A stretch of 64,000 bases of DNA, from positions 2,978,001 through 3,042,000 of the forward strand of contig NC_044596.1 in assembly GCF_901933205.1 (NCBI RefSeq). The letters are read 5' to 3'. The stretch is from Camarhynchus parvulus. Lineage: Eukaryota; Chordata; Aves; Passeriformes; Thraupidae. The notes below the pieces were generated by a model, which searched no databases, had not been told where the DNA came from, and worked only from the letters and a program-made list of their open reading frames with translations. How positions within the stretch are numbered: position 1 is the first letter of the stretch; every line of letters starts with the position of its first letter. Of the stretch, positions 61,046-64,000 are shown in pieces. A program made the translations under genes and the position numbers.

Positions 61046-62495
61046 CTGGGCTGCTGCTGTGCCCTGCAGTGGGGACAGATGTGTGAAATCCCTGGTTTAG
61101 GTGAAAGCATTGAGGCAGGCACGGGCTGAGGCGTGCAGCACACAGGGTGTGATGGATGGGATGAGCTGTAATGATTGTGAAGCTGAAGGTGTGGAATAAA
61201 ACCCTCAAGCTGTGATCCAGAGCCCACAAAGATCCATGAGGAACTCACCAAGCAGCCCGTGCTCCTTCAGCAGGTGCCAGCTGATTTCCTGGGGTCAGGG
61301 ACGAGCTGTGGCACCTCACTGCATCCCAGCATCATCCCCAGGGGTTGTTCTTCAACAGAGAACCATGGAATGTCCCAGACACCTGTCATTCCTAAAAGAG
61401 TGGTGGAGCTGAACAATCAGCTCTCCTGAGCACTGCCAGAGCATGGCGAGATGTGTTCACCTGTTCATGCCCTGACACCTGGACAAATGAAACCCATGGG
61501 AAAGTGAATTAACAAAATCAAAGCCCTGAGAGGCTTTCCTTTGGCATCAGCAAATATCTGAGGGAGGACAGCGAGCAGTCAGAGATCTTTCCTTTGAAAG
61601 TGATTCACCGAGCACCACCCAGCCTGACACTTGTGCCGCAGGGAAATGCTGGTGCTGTCCCCCAGCTGGGATTTAGGGCACGCACTGGGCACCAGCAACA
61701 CCCAAAATGGGAGAGAACAGACCAGAACTGTAAATAACACACAGTTCTGGGGACAAACGGAGGGGATTTAGCCACACTGAGGTCTGAGTTTGGTGGTTTT
61801 GGTGTGCCTGGAAGGATGCATCAGCCCTGGCATGCTGGAGTGACACCACAGAGAATTCAGAATGTTTCACCAGCAAGAATCACATAATTCCTCAGAACTT
61901 TGACAAACAGACTCAGCACAGTTTCAAGTTGGGTTTATTTATGGTCATCACCACCAATTTCCACAAAACTCACTACTGAGTGTCAGTAAATTGCTCAATA
62001 CACTCAAAACATTTTTCTATTCAGCAACCACATATCTTGCACAGAAACTTTTTTACTGATAAGGCAGAAAATATCATCTCAAAAGGAAACACAGATTTCT
62101 AAGGCCTGACATACCTGCTAGGACCTGTTCTTGGAAGCATTTCCCACACTGTACTTCTCATTTCAGCCAGATCCATCAGTGGCAGCAGCCCTGAGAACAA
62201 GCCCAGGTTTATGCAATATCAGCTGTACCAGCCAGCTCTCAGCACTCATGCCCCACATTCCCTAGACAAAATATCTGTAATTTAAACCATAATTTTATTA
62301 CATGATCACAGCTTATATCTGCCAGCAAGAGAAACCCTTGTGGCTTTTCCCTGGGAGCATCCTTGGCGATGCTGATTTAATCAAACTCGTTATTTCCATC
62401 TTAATGAAGACTCTGCTGATGTCCCTGGCTGGCAAAGCTCCCCATGTTTGCCTGAATGCAGCTGGAACTGCTGGGGAGCTGCACTGATACAGTGA
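61046..62495. other. Gene-free interval between PIGR and the IL19-like gene
   Basis: No exon was recognised on either strand. In mammals FCMR lies at this position, but no V-domain exon with a KYWC-type motif was found. The part nearest 62.5 kb may be distal 3' UTR of the minus-strand cytokine gene. Confidence 0.45.
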
Positions 62496-62501
62496 TTTAT
62501 T
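62496..62501 (-). terminator. Polyadenylation signal of the IL19-like gene
   Basis: TTTATT on the plus strand (AATAAA on the minus strand) lies about 70 bp past the stop codon at 62570. Confidence 0.55.
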
Positions 62502-62569
62502 GTCCCTCTCATCTCTGCAAAGCCCCTGCAGCTCCTCAGCACCAGCCCATGGGTAATTAACACCTCCTG

Positions 62570-63612
62570 CTAACGAGATTTCTCCATCCAGTCCAGGAGG
62601 ATGTCCAGCTCCCCCAGGGATTTCATGGCTGCAGATGTGACATTCAGCTGAAATTATATTTAAAGGCATGAGCTGTAAGCAGGCACCATCACTACAACCC
62701 AACATAAAGAGAATGTAAATATCTGTGTTAATAATACAATATATAACATATAACATATAACATATAATATATAATATATATAATAATATAAAATATATAT
62801 TATATATTATATAACATATAACCTATAATATATAACCTATAATATATAATATATAGTATATGATATATAATATATAATATATAATATATAATATATAATA
62901 TATAATATATAATATATAACACATAACATATTACAATATAATATATAATATATAACATATTACATATAATATATAACATATAATAATATGTGTGTGTGAC
63001 CAGGCTCAGTCACCAACTCACCCCTTCATAGTTTGCAAGTATTTGCTTGAATTTCTCCGTGGATTCCTCCCCACACACGCAATTATTCTGCTCACGCTGG
63101 AAAAACAAGATAAATTCATAAATCTTATTTTTTAAAATAAGATTTCAGTTTCTGATTTTGCTGGGCATCATAGACTGAGACACTGTGGAACTGTGGGAAA
63201 GGCTGCAGGTGCCTAAATCAGGCTTTAACTCACTTGACAGACACAAGGACAGGATAAATTTTGGCCTTTAGGACCAAAAGGGGAGTTTGCTGGTGATTGG
63301 GCAAATATAAAAATCTCCCAGTGGACAGAACACTCTTCACACCACTCTGCTTTGTATTCTCATCAAAAAACATTTATATAAACAGAGACTTTGCAGCTTT
63401 ATAAATCTCCCAGGTTGGTTTATAGATGAAATATTAAGGGATGCACACTGGAGCAGAAGCCAGGACTTACACACTGCCCGAGCTTCCTCCTCGTGCTGAG
63501 GAAGGAGTTGGCAATGCTGCTGATTTTCCTGTTCACAAACGAGTCCTCGGTCCTGCAGTGCTTGAAAACCTTGTCCACGTAGAAGGTGAAGAGCTGATAA
63601 GTGATGCAGCAC
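62570..63612 (-). CDS. IL19: IL19/IL20-subfamily cytokine, last three coding exons (5' part outside the window)
   Basis: This is a secreted IL-10-family helical cytokine acting through IL-20 receptors on epithelium. Three minus-strand exons are visible: 63612-63471 (142 bp), 63096-63022 (75 bp) and 62647-62570 (78 bp with TAG stop). Together they encode 97 residues in continuous phase. The first gives CCITYQLFTFYVDKVFK then RKISSIANSFL, the hallmark of IL19/IL20. The second has NNCVCGEES with the two family cysteines. The third has the terminal helix AAMKSLGELDILLDWME. All internal borders are AG/GT. The signal-peptide and first helix exons should lie beyond 64000; none was recognised between 63613 and the edge. 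IL19 is favoured because birds are known to carry a single IL19-like gene here, but IL20 or an undivided ancestor cannot be excluded. Confidence 0.88.
62740..62995. repeat. AT-rich (ATATAATAT)n tract in the last intron of the IL19-like gene
   Basis: About 250 bp of ATATAATAT and ATAACATAT units end in a short (TG)n run. Confidence 0.9.
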
Positions 63613-64000
63613 CTGTCTGAAGACTTAGAAAATTAATTTAATGACTAAAAGTTCTTCCAAAGGGGTGTGACCTGCAGCTGCTCTCTAGGATAAAGCATCT
63701 CTGACAGGAAGCTCGTGGTAGCTGAGCACAGCAGGACAGTTTGATTCAGAGAAAGCTTCTTCAGTGGTACTTGATTGAAGCTGATAAAATAGATGGGAAA
63801 TCATTTTAGGCTGATTTTCCAGGAGATCCATCCTCAGCAAGTCTCACAAAATGAAACCAGCTGATTCTGCAGCTGGGGATCAGAGGCTGAGACCCGGACA
63901 GCGGCTCCTGCCCCGGACTTTGGGGTGTGAGAAAGCTAAAAATCACTGATTCATCATAGATTGCACTTCCCAAGGTCACATTCACCTGTTTTAGGATCCC

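Overview
This window is vertebrate nuclear DNA, and most likely comes from a passerine (songbird) genome. The reasons are split genes with GT-AG introns, CR1-type LINE 3' ends, many 380-410 bp solo LTRs with 6-bp target-site duplications, numerous GC-rich minisatellites, and avian-like protein sequences. The gene order PFKFB2 (-), YOD1 (+), C1orf116/SARG (+), an FCAMR/pIgR-like receptor (+), PIGR (+), IL19/IL20-family cytokine (-) is the conserved block found on human 1q32. All gene models were read by eye from splice sites, reading phase and protein similarity.

Layout. 1-2 kb: LTR and CR1 remnants in a PFKFB2 intron. 2.05-5.48 kb: the first eight coding exons of PFKFB2, with the remaining exons beyond the left edge. 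5.5-6.2 kb: a CpG-rich divergent promoter holding 11 perfect and 3 degenerate copies of the POU octamer ATGCAAAT, all in one orientation. 6.23-7.72 kb: complete two-exon YOD1. 7.7-18.5 kb: no gene seen, with several tandem repeats. 18.47-23.2 kb: C1orf116 coding exons. 23.3-32.5 kb: no gene seen, with a polypyrimidine tract, a large inverted repeat and a solo LTR. 32.5-43.25 kb: a receptor with three Ig V-like domains, a stalk encoded by a 7 x 27 bp coding minisatellite, a transmembrane segment and a tail. 43.3-45.4 kb: two minisatellites. 45.4-59.0 kb: complete PIGR with the four-domain avian architecture. 59-62.5 kb: a minisatellite and a repeat family. 62.57-63.61 kb: the last three coding exons of an IL19/IL20-like cytokine.

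Functionally the right half is a mucosal-immunity block. PIGR transcytoses polymeric IgA/IgM, its neighbour is a candidate IgA/IgM Fc receptor of the same domain family, and an IL-10-family epithelial cytokine lies on the other side. The left half holds housekeeping genes: a bifunctional glycolytic regulator and an OTU deubiquitinase sharing one promoter. Introns and intergenic DNA are strongly shaped by LTR insertion and local duplication. In three places a piece of a real exon has been copied and now lies beside or around LTR-like sequence (PFKFB2 exon 8, the third V exon of the FCAMR-like gene, and a PIGR cytoplasmic exon).
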